DNA of 64,000 bases from Aquimarina sp. RZ0 (GCF_008370685.1 NZ_VTZU01000002.1:62001-126000); one strand, 5' to 3'. Shown: positions 8,904 to 18,819, numbered from the stretch's first letter. Translations and numbers: made by a program. The notes: a model not told the origin generated them from the letters alone.

Positions 8904-11387
8904 ATGAGAAAAGCAATACGTATAATACTTTTACTTTTTACCCCTTTTTTTTCTGTTTATGCACAAAATGAACCTACTGATTGTATTAATACGATTATTA
9001 TTTGCGGAAATACCAGTTTAGAATTAAACTCCAATGGCGTAGGTATCAATGATTTTTCAATAGCTGGAAATAATGCTCCAGACTGTGGTTTTATGGAGAG
9101 TCAAAGTTTATGGATACGCGTAAATATTGTACAATCCGGTACTTTAGCATTTACAATTACCCCAGAATCTGTAAACCCAAATGAAGATTATGATTTTGCT
9201 ATATATGGCCCAAATGTTTCATGTACTACTCTGGGTAGTTCTATACGTTGCTCATCTACCAACCCTCCTGCAGCAGGAGTATCTACATTGACAGGTTTAA
9301 GAGATACTGAAACTGATGAAAGTGAAGGTCCAGGTTCTTTGGGAAATGGCTTTGTTCGTCCTATTGATGCCATTGCAGGAGAAGAGTACTATATATTAAT
9401 CGATAATTTCTCTCAAAATGGAGGTTTTGATCTTCAATTTACAGGAACCGCATTACTACCAGACAGCCCTATTAATAACGCAGATACTAATATCGCTATT
9501 GATCTTGATTTAACAGAATGTGATATCATAGGAGATGGTAATGACGGAATGACAAATTTTGATTTAGAAAGTAATACAGCGGCAATTTTAGGAACACAAA
9601 GTAATACCGTAATTACCTACCATGCTACAGAAGAAGATGCTAATATCAATTTAAATCCATTAGTAAGCCCTTATACAAGTACACAAAATAATCAGATAAT
9701 ATACACTCGCATCGAAAACACAATTACGGGTTGTTTTATTGTAGATACTTTTAACCTAATCACGCAATCAGGTACTTTAATTAGTGCGCCCACCCCGTTT
9801 ATACTCTGTGACACTACAGATGATGGTAATGATACTAATGGATTTGCCTCGTTTTTATTAACTGAAAAGAATCCTGAAATTCTCAACGGCTTAGATCCAC
9901 TGGCTAATATTCTTACCTATCACATATCTCAATCAGATGCAGACTCAGGAGTTAATACTATAAATACAGCAGTTCCTTATACGAATATTGCTAATCCTCA
10001 AACGATATATGCCCGTGTTCAAGATGCATCTTCTTCACTATGCTTTAGCATAGTTTCGTTGGACTTACAAGTAAACCCTTTACCCATTGCTAATGCAACT
10101 TCTTTGATGCAATGTGATGAATATATGAACCCAACAGACGGTATTACGCTATTTAATCTTAATCAGGCTATCGATCAGATTACAGGAGGTATACCAGATC
10201 AAACAGTAGTATTCTTTGAAGATCAGGCAACAGCCAATACAGGAGTTCCTGCTATTACTAATACCGAGGCATATCAGAATGTTGCTGCGAATCAGCAACT
10301 TTTTGTTCGTGTCACTAATGATCTTACAGGATGTTTTAGAATAACTACACTTGATCTGACAGTAAGTACCACATCTGCCAATGATGCTATTCTAAGTCTC
10401 TGTGATGATGATGGTACTGAAGATGGTTTTAGAGAATTCGATCTTACGCTGGCAAATCCTCAGGTACTGATGGGGATTGCAAGTCCAAACTTATCAGTAG
10501 CATATTACGAAACTATTGAAGCAGCATTGAGCGAAAATAATCCTATAACAAGCTATATCAATACAACCTCAGGAACTCAAGGGCAGGATATCGTATATGT
10601 AAGGGTAGAAAATAACCTCAATCAATGTTTCGGGATCAATCAGGTGTCACTATTCGTAAATCCATTACCTGATATAGAAGGGCAGACAGAAGTTTTTTTA
10701 TGTGAAGGTGAAAGTATATCAATTGATGCTGGTCTGCAATCAGGTGATATTAACGACTTTGATTACTTATGGATGCCCAGTGGAGAAACTACACAAAGTA
10801 TAATCGTTACTCAGAATACAGACTATACCGTTATGGTTACCAATAGCATTAGTAATTGTTCAAAAAACAGAACTGTTACTGTAAACCTCTCTTCTCCGGC
10901 AACGATTCAGGAGATTGTGATTAATGATGCTTCTGATAACAATACAGTTACTATAAATGTTACAGGTTTAGGAAACTATGAATATGCTATTACGCTTAAT
11001 AACAGTGGGATACAAAATTATCAGGATAGTCCAACATTTACAAATGTACCTCCTGGATTTCATCGTGTATATATTCGGGATAAAAATGGCTGTGAACCTG
11101 AAGCTACAGAAGATATTGCTGTCATTGGATTTCCTAAATATTTTACCCCTAATGGAGATGGTTTTCACGAAACCTGGAATATTAAGGGAATAGCGACAGA
11201 GATATTAGGCAATTCTATAATCTATATTTTTGATCGCAAGGGGAAACTTCTTAAACAATTAACTCCTAATAGTAACGGATGGGATGGAACCTATGGCGGA
11301 CAAATAATGCCTTCCGGGCAATATTGGTTTCGGGTACAACTAGAGGATGGTAGAATTCGTAAAGGAAGCTTTTCTCTAATACGATAA
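8904..11387 (+). CDS. T9SS type B surface protein, paralogue of the preceding gene
   Basis: 827 residues. Signal peptide about 1-21 (ending VYAQ). Residues 24-190 form a different N-terminal domain from the neighbour: DCINTIIICGNTSLELN followed by a pre-peptidase-like beta region with ESQSLWIRVN and DYDFAIYGP. Three or four of the LCDxxDDGxDxxGF adhesin-type modules follow, then a type B sorting domain identical to that of the gene at 5403. The two genes thus combine distinct N-termini with one shared stalk and export signal. The start is 84 bp after the previous stop, with its own possible promoter region. Confidence 0.92.
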   Translation: MRKAIRIILLLFTPFFSVYAQNEPTDCINTIIICGNTSLELNSNGVGINDFSIAGNNAPDCGFMESQSLWIRVNIVQSGTLAFTITPESVNPNEDYDFAIYGPNVSCTTLGSSIRCSSTNPPAAGVSTLTGLRDTETDESEGPGSLGNGFVRPIDAIAGEEYYILIDNFSQNGGFDLQFTGTALLPDSPINNADTNIAIDLDLTECDIIGDGNDGMTNFDLESNTAAILGTQSNTVITYHATEEDANINLNPLVSPYTSTQNNQIIYTRIENTITGCFIVDTFNLITQSGTLISAPTPFILCDTTDDGNDTNGFASFLLTEKNPEILNGLDPLANILTYHISQSDADSGVNTINTAVPYTNIANPQTIYARVQDASSSLCFSIVSLDLQVNPLPIANATSLMQCDEYMNPTDGITLFNLNQAIDQITGGIPDQTVVFFEDQATANTGVPAITNTEAYQNVAANQQLFVRVTNDLTGCFRITTLDLTVSTTSANDAILSLCDDDGTEDGFREFDLTLANPQVLMGIASPNLSVAYYETIEAALSENNPITSYINTTSGTQGQDIVYVRVENNLNQCFGINQVSLFVNPLPDIEGQTEVFLCEGESISIDAGLQSGDINDFDYLWMPSGETTQSIIVTQNTDYTVMVTNSISNCSKNRTVTVNLSSPATIQEIVINDASDNNTVTINVTGLGNYEYAITLNNSGIQNYQDSPTFTNVPPGFHRVYIRDKNGCEPEATEDIAVIGFPKYFTPNGDGFHETWNIKGIATEILGNSIIYIFDRKGKLLKQLTPNSNGWDGTYGGQIMPSGQYWFRVQLEDGRIRKGSFSLIR
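10072..11375 (+). repeat. Long direct repeat, right copy
   Basis: Partner of 7504-8807. Identity ends six codons before the stop: the left copy ends in a TTGATCAGATAA-type tail and the right in CTAATACGATAA, both still encoding SLIR. That sharp boundary is what gene conversion leaves. Confidence 0.9.
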
Positions 11388-11466
11388 ACTTTCACTAAAA
11401 CTTCATATTGTATAAAATCTATTGGCAGTATTCAGTATCTTTATTCATAAAAAGAAAGAGATTATA

Positions 11467-13473
11467 ATGAAGTTCGAACTTGTTTCAGAATTTATACCCA
11501 CCGGAGATCAGCCAGACGCTATAAAGCAGCTAGTTAACGCCATAGAGAATGGTGAAAAGTACCAAACCTTATTGGGAGTTACCGGATCTGGTAAAACATT
11601 TACTGCAGCAAATGTTATTAAAGAAGTGCAACGTCCTACTCTAGTTCTGGCGCATAATAAAACATTGGCAGCACAACTTTATTCAGAGTTTAAACAATTC
11701 TTTCCTAAGAATTCAATAGAATACTTTGTTTCTTACTATGATTATTATCAACCCGAAGCCTATATACCTACATCTGGAACGTATATAGAAAAAGACCTTT
11801 CTATCAATGATGAAATTGAAAAACTACGATTAAGTGCTACTTCTGCCTTGCTGTCAGGAAGAAGAGATGTTTTGGTAGTTGCATCCGTCTCCTGTATCTA
11901 TGGTATTGGTAATCCTATCGAATTTCAGAAAAATGTAATTTCTATTACCAAAGATCAGGTTATTTCCAGAACTGCTCTATTACATAAATTAGTTCAGAGT
12001 TTATATTCCCGGACAGAAGCAGAGTTTAACCGAGGGAATTTTAGAATAAAAGGAGATACTGTAGATATTTTTCCAGGATATGCAGATTTTGCTTTTAGAA
12101 TACATTTTTTTGGGGATGAAATCGAAGAAATAGAATCATTCGATATACAAACTAATAATGTAATTGAAAAGTATGACCAGTTAACGATTTATCCTGCAAA
12201 TATGTTTGTGACTTCTCCGGAAGTACTGAATGGTGCTATTGACCAAATTGCATTAGATTTAGGAAAACAAGTTGACTATTTTAAAGAAATAGGAAAACAT
12301 CTGGAAGCTAAACGACTCGAAGAACGTACTAATTTTGATCTGGAGATGATCAAAGAATTAGGGTATTGTTCGGGTATTGAGAATTATTCCCGATACCTTG
12401 ATGGCAGAGACCCGGGTAGCAGACCTTTCTGTTTACTCGATTATTTTCCTGATGATTTTTTAATGATTATTGATGAGAGTCACGTAACCGTATCTCAAGT
12501 CCATGCTATGTATGGAGGAGACCGATCCAGGAAAGAAAATCTGGTTGAATATGGTTTTCGCCTTCCGGCAGCAATGGACAATCGCCCTTTAAAATTCGAA
12601 GAGTTTGAAGCAATACAAAATCAGGTAATTTATATTAGTGCAACTCCTGCAGATTATGAGCTACAGAAGAGTGAAGGAACCTATGTAGAACAGATCATAC
12701 GACCTACCGGATTGCTTGATCCCATTATCGAGGTAAAACCAAGTCTTAACCAAATAGACGATCTGATCGAAGAGATGCATAGCCGTATTGAAAAAGACGA
12801 ACGCATTCTTGTGACTACACTAACCAAAAGGATGGCAGAAGAATTGACTAAGTATCTAACCAGAATTGATATCCGATGTAGATATATCCATAGTGATGTT
12901 GATACACTTGAGCGAGTAGAGATCATGCAAGACCTGAGAAAAGGGCTTTTTGATGTACTCATAGGTGTTAATCTCCTGCGAGAAGGACTGGATCTTCCGG
13001 AAGTATCATTAGTAGCTATACTGGATGCTGATAAAGAAGGGTTTCTTCGTAATAATCGATCCCTTACCCAAACAATCGGAAGGGCAGCAAGAAATGTAAA
13101 TGGTAAAGCTATTATGTATGCCGATAAAATTACCAAAAGCATGCAAGCAACTATTGATCAGACTAATTATCGCAGAGAGAAACAAATTGCCTATAATACA
13201 AAAAATGGTATCACGCCTACGGCTATTAAAAAATCGATGGATAGCGCATTGGCTGGTAAAAAGGCAGAGCCATATCAGTTTGAAACTGCCCCAACATTGC
13301 AGGCTGCAGAAGAAGAAACTGCATACTTCACAAAAGAACAATTAGAAACTCGTATAAGAAATGTACGCAAAGAGATGGAAAAAGCTGCAAAAGAATTGGA
13401 TTTTATGACTGCAGCCAGGCTCAGAGATGAAATTAAAATGCTACAAGCCAAGGTTCAGGATCAAAAAGTATAA
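11467..13473 (+). CDS. uvrB: UvrABC excinuclease subunit B
   Basis: 668 residues from the ATG at 11467, the expected length for UvrB. This helicase-like subunit takes over DNA damage from UvrA and recruits UvrC in nucleotide excision repair. Motifs: Walker A GVTGSGKT (38-45), the beta-hairpin region YYDYYQPEAYIP (about 93-104) that inserts behind the lesion, DESH in motif II, TIGRAARN in motif VI, and a C-terminal UVR motif (about 625-660, EMEKAAKELDFMTAARLRDE). An in-frame TTG at 11422 would add 15 poorly matching residues; the ATG preceded by an A/G-rich stretch and starting FELVSEFIPTGDQP is preferred. Confidence 0.97.
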   Translation: MKFELVSEFIPTGDQPDAIKQLVNAIENGEKYQTLLGVTGSGKTFTAANVIKEVQRPTLVLAHNKTLAAQLYSEFKQFFPKNSIEYFVSYYDYYQPEAYIPTSGTYIEKDLSINDEIEKLRLSATSALLSGRRDVLVVASVSCIYGIGNPIEFQKNVISITKDQVISRTALLHKLVQSLYSRTEAEFNRGNFRIKGDTVDIFPGYADFAFRIHFFGDEIEEIESFDIQTNNVIEKYDQLTIYPANMFVTSPEVLNGAIDQIALDLGKQVDYFKEIGKHLEAKRLEERTNFDLEMIKELGYCSGIENYSRYLDGRDPGSRPFCLLDYFPDDFLMIIDESHVTVSQVHAMYGGDRSRKENLVEYGFRLPAAMDNRPLKFEEFEAIQNQVIYISATPADYELQKSEGTYVEQIIRPTGLLDPIIEVKPSLNQIDDLIEEMHSRIEKDERILVTTLTKRMAEELTKYLTRIDIRCRYIHSDVDTLERVEIMQDLRKGLFDVLIGVNLLREGLDLPEVSLVAILDADKEGFLRNNRSLTQTIGRAARNVNGKAIMYADKITKSMQATIDQTNYRREKQIAYNTKNGITPTAIKKSMDSALAGKKAEPYQFETAPTLQAAEEETAYFTKEQLETRIRNVRKEMEKAAKELDFMTAARLRDEIKMLQAKVQDQKV

Positions 13474-13538
13474 GTTCTCATTATAAAAATACAGCTGTAT
13501 TATATAGACATAGGCTAAAACTAAAACACTAAATCGAT

Positions 13539-14573
13539 ATGTACACCACTTCAATAGAAAAGTTTATAGAAGACATTCCCAAAGCAGAACTTCACCTACA
13601 CATAGAAGGAACATTTGAACCTGAATTGATGTTCAAGATTGCACAGCGGAATCATAAAGAAATACCTTACAACTCTATTGAAGAAGTAAAGAATGCGTAC
13701 AGGTTTAATAACCTTCAGGAATTTTTGGATATCTACTATGCAGGCGCTGGTGTATTAATAACGGAACAAGATTTTTATGATCTTACCTGGGCATATCTAA
13801 CCAAAGTACACAAACAAAATGTAACCCACGTAGAAATTTTCTTTGACCCGCAAACACATACAGAAAGAGGAATTTCTTTTGATATTGTGATCAATGGAAT
13901 TCGAAATGCCCTCGAAGACGGAATATCAAAATTGGGGATCAGTTATAAATTAATTATGTCATTTCTACGACATCTGGATGAATCATCAGCCTTTAAAACT
14001 CTGGAACATGCAATCCCTTATAAAAAATGGATTACCGCAGTAGGATTAGACTCTTCTGAATTGGGAAATCCTCCTTCAAAATTCGAGCGTGTATTTACCA
14101 AAGCCAGAGCAGAAGGATATCAAACTGTTGCGCATGCTGGTGAAGAAGGTCCTGCAACCTATATTTGGGAAGCATTGGATTTGCTAAAGGTTACTAGAAT
14201 CGATCATGGAAACAGCTGTCTTGATGATGAACAGTTAGTACAGAAGCTAGTTGCTTCACAAATACCATTGACTTTATGTCCTCTATCTAATCTGGAATTA
14301 AAAGTAATAACAGACCTAAAAGATCATCCTATAAAAAAGATGATGGACAAAAATTTATTGGTAACCATCAATTCTGATGATCCTGCATATTTTGGAGGAT
14401 ATATAAATAAAAACTATCTGGAAACTGCCAAAGCACTCAACCTCTCCAGGAAGCAAATAACTACACTTGTCAAGAATAGTTTTAAAGCCAGCTGGTTATC
14501 TGAGGAAGAAAAAGAAAGAATAATAAAAGAGATTGATTTTTATGCGTATCAAAATCAAATATCAAAAAATTAA
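13539..14573 (+). CDS. add: Adenosine/adenine deaminase family protein
   Basis: 344 residues of the metal-dependent purine deaminase family. The N-terminal HLHIEGT (H19, H21) supplies two metal ligands, HAGEEGP (about 203-209) a third and the catalytic Glu, IDHGN the conserved histidine, and NSDDPAYFGGY the metal Asp. Hydrolytic deamination of adenosine gives inosine (adenine gives hypoxanthine in the Aah1-like branch). The sequence HIEGTFEPELMF and the SDDPAYFGGYIN end are also typical of adenine deaminases, so the substrate is left open. It lies between uvrB and the sugar-acid operon, 65 bp after uvrB, without an obvious functional link. Confidence 0.85.
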   Translation: MYTTSIEKFIEDIPKAELHLHIEGTFEPELMFKIAQRNHKEIPYNSIEEVKNAYRFNNLQEFLDIYYAGAGVLITEQDFYDLTWAYLTKVHKQNVTHVEIFFDPQTHTERGISFDIVINGIRNALEDGISKLGISYKLIMSFLRHLDESSAFKTLEHAIPYKKWITAVGLDSSELGNPPSKFERVFTKARAEGYQTVAHAGEEGPATYIWEALDLLKVTRIDHGNSCLDDEQLVQKLVASQIPLTLCPLSNLELKVITDLKDHPIKKMMDKNLLVTINSDDPAYFGGYINKNYLETAKALNLSRKQITTLVKNSFKASWLSEEEKERIIKEIDFYAYQNQISKN

Positions 14574-14609
14574 TTAATTCTTACTCTACGTGCTTATATT
14601 TCTTCTAAA

Positions 14610-14645
14610 TGACAAAAATAATTACTTAAACTACTTATTTTGTCA
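14610..14645. promoter_or_regulatory. Imperfect palindrome upstream of the sugar-acid operon
   Basis: Arms TGACAAAAATAA and TTATTTTGTCA are separated by about 13 bp, ending some 40 bp before the first start codon of the operon. It could be the operator of an unlinked regulator; it could also be a weak terminator for the deaminase gene, although no T-run follows. Confidence 0.4.
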
Positions 14646-14683
14646 ATATGAATTATTATTAGTTTAAATTGCTTCTGTAGTTT

Positions 14684-16003
14684 TTGTTGAATATTTTCTC
14701 TTTTCCTGTGAATAATAAAATTGTAAGTTCCTCCACCAGTCCGACCCGTAAACGATACGGAATACTAGGGTTAGTATTTATATCAGTAGTCATAAATTAT
14801 TTAGACAGATCCAACATATCTGTCGCCGCCTCTGCCCTCTCTGAGGAGTTAGACCTGGATAAAGTTAAAATGGGGCTTATTTTTTCTGCCTTTGGATGGA
14901 CATATGCCAGTTTACAAATTCCGGGAGGTGTCATTGTTGATAAAATACGAGCACGATTGCTTTATGCTATAATCTTAACCTTGTGGTCAATCGCCACCTT
15001 GTTACAGGGATTGATTAGCTCGTTTGCTGGGTTAATAGGATTAAGAGCTAGTATTGGTATTTTTGAAGCACCATCTTTCCCTATAAATAATGCAATCGCC
15101 ACAAAATGGTTTCCAGAAGAAGAGAGAGCCTCTGCTATCGCCTTTTATACCTCAGGACAATATATCGGTTTAGCTTTTCTGACACCCCTTTTGGCATATA
15201 TACAAGGTGAATTAGGTTGGCGAGGTTTATTCGTTCTTTCAGGGATTGTGGGGCTTGTTTGGGCGGTAGTCTGGTACTTATTTTATCGGGATCCGGAAAA
15301 TCATACAAAAATTAATCAGGAAGAGCTTGATCATATTCAAAAAGGAGAAGCTAAAGTCAAAATAAAGCCAAAACCTTTTCAATGGAAGGATCTAAAACAT
15401 GCATTTATTTATAAAAAACTCTGGGGGTTGTATCTTGGTCAATTTTGTTTGGGATCAACATTTATATTCTTCCTCACCTGGTTTCCCACTTATCTTCAGG
15501 AACAAAAAGGAATAGATTTAATGAAATCAGGAATTATGGGATCTGTTCCTTTTTTAGGAGCGTTTCTGGGTGTTATCATTTCAGGTTTACTTTCAGACAA
15601 ACTCATAAAATCCGGAGTATCTAAAGAAATTGCAAGAAAAGCACCAGTGCTGGCTGGGCTTTTATTATCGTCATCAATCATATTTGCCAATTATACGACT
15701 AGTCCACAAATTACTATTATGTTTTTAACACTTGCATTTTTTGGTACTGGTTTCGCCAGTATTGCCTGGATATTTGTTTCTGCCATAGCCCCAAAAGAAC
15801 ATATAGGACTTATAGGAGGTGTCTTTAATCTAATGGGAGGACTATCTGCTGTAATTGTTCCTATTGCCATAGGAATATTAGCCAAAGATGGTAATTTTGA
15901 ACCAGCATTGTTCTTTATAGGAATAATTGCCATAATTGGTTTTCTTGCCTATATTTTTCTTGTTGGTAAAGTAGAAAGAATTGAAATCCCTACTAATGAA
16001 TAA
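14684..16003 (+). CDS. MFS transporter, anion:cation symporter type (probable hexonate/hexuronate importer)
   Basis: About 439 residues, 12 predicted membrane helices, with the MFS signature region NYLDRSNISVAA in helix 1 and GWRGLFVLSG / YRDPENH in the middle, as in ACS-family galactonate and glucarate permeases. The start is unclear: TTG at 14684 or 14687 or GTG at 14708; a TAG just upstream rules out anything earlier. The three following genes encode a sugar-acid dehydratase, KDG kinase and KDPG aldolase with gaps of 9, 12 and -4 bp, so this is the first gene of a catabolic operon and probably brings in its substrate. Confidence 0.85.
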   Translation: MLNIFSFPVNNKIVSSSTSPTRKRYGILGLVFISVVINYLDRSNISVAASALSEELDLDKVKMGLIFSAFGWTYASLQIPGGVIVDKIRARLLYAIILTLWSIATLLQGLISSFAGLIGLRASIGIFEAPSFPINNAIATKWFPEEERASAIAFYTSGQYIGLAFLTPLLAYIQGELGWRGLFVLSGIVGLVWAVVWYLFYRDPENHTKINQEELDHIQKGEAKVKIKPKPFQWKDLKHAFIYKKLWGLYLGQFCLGSTFIFFLTWFPTYLQEQKGIDLMKSGIMGSVPFLGAFLGVIISGLLSDKLIKSGVSKEIARKAPVLAGLLLSSSIIFANYTTSPQITIMFLTLAFFGTGFASIAWIFVSAIAPKEHIGLIGGVFNLMGGLSAVIVPIAIGILAKDGNFEPALFFIGIIAIIGFLAYIFLVGKVERIEIPTNE

Positions 16004-16012
16004 GCTAGATTT

Positions 16013-17167
16013 ATGATTAAAATAACCGATATCAAAACGTTTCCTGTTAGGGTTGAAAATGGTAATCAATTAGTTATCAAAGTTGAGACTAATGAAAAAG
16101 GTATTTATGGATGGGGCGCTTCCGGATTAAGCGGCAGAGAGCTTGCCGTAGTAGGAGCAGTAAAACACTACGCTCATTTTTTAACCGGAAAAGATCCTCG
16201 AAAAATTGGAGCACTCTGGCAAGAAATGTATCGCAGTCAGTATTTTGAAGGAGGACGCGTACTAACGGCTGCAATTTCTGCAATTGATATTGCTTTACAC
16301 GATATAAAAGGAAAATTATTAGAAGTACCTGTATATGAATTATTAGGTGGTAAACAGCGAGATCATATAGAATGCTTTGCTTCCTTAAAATTCGAATCAA
16401 AGGAAGAATTGATTACCAAAGCACAAAAGCTAAAAGAAGCAGGATTTTCTGCCATACGCTTATACGAAGCCAGTGAAGGATCAGCACCTTATGTAGCCAG
16501 AGAATCAATTGCTAATCTTACAGAATGGTTACCTGCACTGAGAAAAGAAATGGGAAATGCCATGACGATTGGTATGGACTATCATCATAGACTCACCATA
16601 CCAGAAACTGTATCTTTTATAAACAGAATGCCCCTAGGTACGCTGGATTTTCTGGAAGAACCTATAAGAGATGAAAATCCACAAGTATATCAGGAATTGA
16701 GAAAAATGATACAAGTACCCTTAGCAATAGGTGAAGAATTTGCAAGTAAATGGCAGTTTTGGCCTTATCTAAAGGATAATATAACACAATATGCCCGCAT
16801 AGATGTTTGCAATGTTGGTGGATTAACAGAGGCTATGAAGGTCGTTGCTCTGGCAGAAACTAATTATATTGATGTAATGCCTCACAATCCATTAGGTCCA
16901 ATATGTACTGCTGCTACCATACATATGCTGGCAGCTTCTGCCAATGTAGCCTGGTTAGAAGAAATCAATACTCCCGTAGAATGGTGTGGTACCAATAGTG
17001 AAAAATTTTACCCTGTTCAACCCGTTATAGAAGGAGCTTGCTATAAGATTCCTGATGGGCCGGGACTTGGTGTAGAGTTTAATGAAGAACTTGCTTCTCA
17101 ATCAGAATTTAAAATCAAAGAAGTCCCCCATTTATCTAAAAAAGATGGTTCATTTACCAATTGGTAA
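16013..17167 (+). CDS. Enolase-superfamily sugar-acid dehydratase (galactonate dehydratase-like)
   Basis: 384 residues of the mandelate racemase/muconate lactonizing family. The capping domain is at 1-120 and the barrel follows, with metal ligands in MDYHHR (about D185), FLEEP (about E216) and IGEEF (about E243), and the general acid/base His in DVMPHNPLGP (about 291-300). The last motif and the order match D-galactonate dehydratases, which give 2-keto-3-deoxygalactonate. The neighbours (KDG kinase, KDPG aldolase, ACS-type importer) support an aldonic acid pathway of Entner-Doudoroff/De Ley-Doudoroff type. The exact stereochemistry of the substrate cannot be read from sequence; gluconate- or xylonate-type acids are alternatives. 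Confidence 0.82.
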   Translation: MIKITDIKTFPVRVENGNQLVIKVETNEKGIYGWGASGLSGRELAVVGAVKHYAHFLTGKDPRKIGALWQEMYRSQYFEGGRVLTAAISAIDIALHDIKGKLLEVPVYELLGGKQRDHIECFASLKFESKEELITKAQKLKEAGFSAIRLYEASEGSAPYVARESIANLTEWLPALRKEMGNAMTIGMDYHHRLTIPETVSFINRMPLGTLDFLEEPIRDENPQVYQELRKMIQVPLAIGEEFASKWQFWPYLKDNITQYARIDVCNVGGLTEAMKVVALAETNYIDVMPHNPLGPICTAATIHMLAASANVAWLEEINTPVEWCGTNSEKFYPVQPVIEGACYKIPDGPGLGVEFNEELASQSEFKIKEVPHLSKKDGSFTNW

Positions 17168-17179
17168 TACGTTTATACT

Positions 17180-18187
17180 ATGAGTTTTGTAACTTTTGGA
17201 GAAATAATGCTGCGACTTACTCCGGCTTTACATGGAGAAAAGCTTCGTACTACAGAGCAATTTAATGTGAATTTTGCGGGATCAGAATCCAATGTAGCCA
17301 GTTCTCTGGCCGTTTTGGAAAACGATGTCTCTTTTATCACCAAACTTCCTGATCACGCTATTGGAGATCATGCCATACAATCACTAAACTCATATGGTAT
17401 CTATACCAAGAATATTATAAGAGGTTCAGGAAGAATTGGCACCTATTTTATAGAGATTGGCGCTTCCATACGCCCCTCAAGTGTTATTTATGATCGTTCC
17501 GGTTCTGTTTTTAGCCAGATAGGCACATCAGAATTTGACTGGGATCTTATTTTTAGAGACAAGAAATACCTATTCATTTCTGGCATTACAGCCGCCCTCT
17601 CAGATCAATGCGCTGCAGAACTTATCAAATGTGTAGAAACAGCGAAGAAACATAATATACTCATTGGGTTTGATATGAATTACCGTCGTAAACTCTGGAA
17701 AGATGCTCAACAAGCTCGTATTATATTTGATAAAATTTTGCCAATGACCGATATTCTCTTTGGAAACTCTGGTGTTTTGGATGATGTATATGGTATTAAA
17801 CCCAAGACTCAGCATCTTCTGGAAGCTACTTTAGAATCTATCAACATTGCTAAAAAACATTTCGGAATTGAACAATATGCATTTACCATTAGAAATCATC
17901 TCTCAGCAAGTAAAAATGAGCTTCAGGGAGTATTTTATACTGAAAATAACAGCTCAATATCCAAAAAATATACCGTAGATATCTTAGATCGTTTTGGTAC
18001 AGGTGATGCTTTTGCAGCGGGATGCCTGCACGGTATAGGAAAAAGATGGACTCCACAGCAACTCATAGAATTTGGTACCGCAGCATTTGCTCTTAAACAT
18101 ACCATCTATGGCGATCAGCACACAAGTACACTATCAGAAATTAATGCCATTGCAGATGGTCACACTTCAGGACACGTATTAAGATGA
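17180..18187 (+). CDS. 2-keto-3-deoxy-gluconate (KDG/KDGal) kinase, PfkB family
   Basis: 335 residues of the ribokinase/PfkB fold. The N-terminus FGEIMLRLTPALHGEKL is usual for KDG kinases; NFAGSESNVASSLAVL contains the conserved Gly-rich turn, and DRFGTGDAFAAG (about 272-283) holds the catalytic Asp and anion hole. The enzyme would phosphorylate the 2-keto-3-deoxy acid made by the dehydratase encoded 12 bp upstream, using ATP. The stop overlaps the next start in ATGA (18184-18187), so translation is probably coupled to the aldolase. Confidence 0.88.
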   Translation: MSFVTFGEIMLRLTPALHGEKLRTTEQFNVNFAGSESNVASSLAVLENDVSFITKLPDHAIGDHAIQSLNSYGIYTKNIIRGSGRIGTYFIEIGASIRPSSVIYDRSGSVFSQIGTSEFDWDLIFRDKKYLFISGITAALSDQCAAELIKCVETAKKHNILIGFDMNYRRKLWKDAQQARIIFDKILPMTDILFGNSGVLDDVYGIKPKTQHLLEATLESINIAKKHFGIEQYAFTIRNHLSASKNELQGVFYTENNSSISKKYTVDILDRFGTGDAFAAGCLHGIGKRWTPQQLIEFGTAAFALKHTIYGDQHTSTLSEINAIADGHTSGHVLR

Positions 18188-18819
18188 ACAGACAAGAAAA
18201 ATTAACACTTATTTTAGAAGAAAAGATTGTTGCCATTATCCGATCAAAGGTACAATCTGATGTAAATCAGATTATTGAAGCACTGGCTTCTTCAGGAATT
18301 AAAGCACTGGAAATAACTTCTAATACCGTCGGGTTCATGGAAGAGATAAAAAAAGCCAGAGCAAAATATCCTGATATATTAGTGGGAGCCGGAACTATTA
18401 CTAATACTACATTAGCGAAACAAGCAGTGGATGCGGGTGCACAATTTATAGTCACTCCTAATACGAATACCGAAGTTATCAAATATGCTCACTTACATGA
18501 ATTACCCGTATTGATGGGAGCTCTTACTCCTTCTGAAATATGTGAGGCAGAAGCGGCGGGTGCAGATGTGGTCAAACTATTCCCTTCTGGAACCGAGAAT
18601 ATTGGGATTCCTTATTATAAAGCAGTGTCTGCTCCTCTGGACAACATTACTTTATTTGCCGTAGGTGGTATCGGACTACATAATATCAAAGCTTGGTTTG
18701 AAGCAGGCATTCAGGGTGTTGGTGTTGGCGGAAAACTAACAACTCTAAACGAAAATAACACTCTTGAGGACATCCGTAATACAGCAAAACAAATGTTGGA
18801 TATTATTAAGAATTTCTAG
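18184..18819 (+). CDS. KHG/KDPG aldolase
   Basis: 211 residues, class I aldolase of the KDPG/KHG family. Conserved features are IVAIIRSK at 14-21, ALEITSNT with the catalytic Glu (about E46), GAGTI, FIVTPNTN, and DVVKLFPSG with the Schiff-base Lys (about K134). It splits 2-keto-3-deoxy-6-phosphohexonate into pyruvate and glyceraldehyde-3-phosphate, completing the operon's route. It overlaps the kinase gene by 4 bp and is the last gene of the operon; no terminator hairpin is evident behind it. Confidence 0.92.
   Translation: MNRQEKLTLILEEKIVAIIRSKVQSDVNQIIEALASSGIKALEITSNTVGFMEEIKKARAKYPDILVGAGTITNTTLAKQAVDAGAQFIVTPNTNTEVIKYAHLHELPVLMGALTPSEICEAEAAGADVVKLFPSGTENIGIPYYKAVSAPLDNITLFAVGGIGLHNIKAWFEAGIQGVGVGGKLTTLNENNTLEDIRNTAKQMLDIIKNF

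Noticed and set aside
7504-11375. Idea that the paired T9SS genes are one gene split by a frameshift
   Set aside because: Each has its own signal peptide, its own N-terminal domain and its own complete sorting domain.
12681-13142. 153-codon minus-strand frame in uvrB
   Set aside because: It is a low-complexity shadow rich in Ser and Ile on the strand opposite a well-conserved gene.
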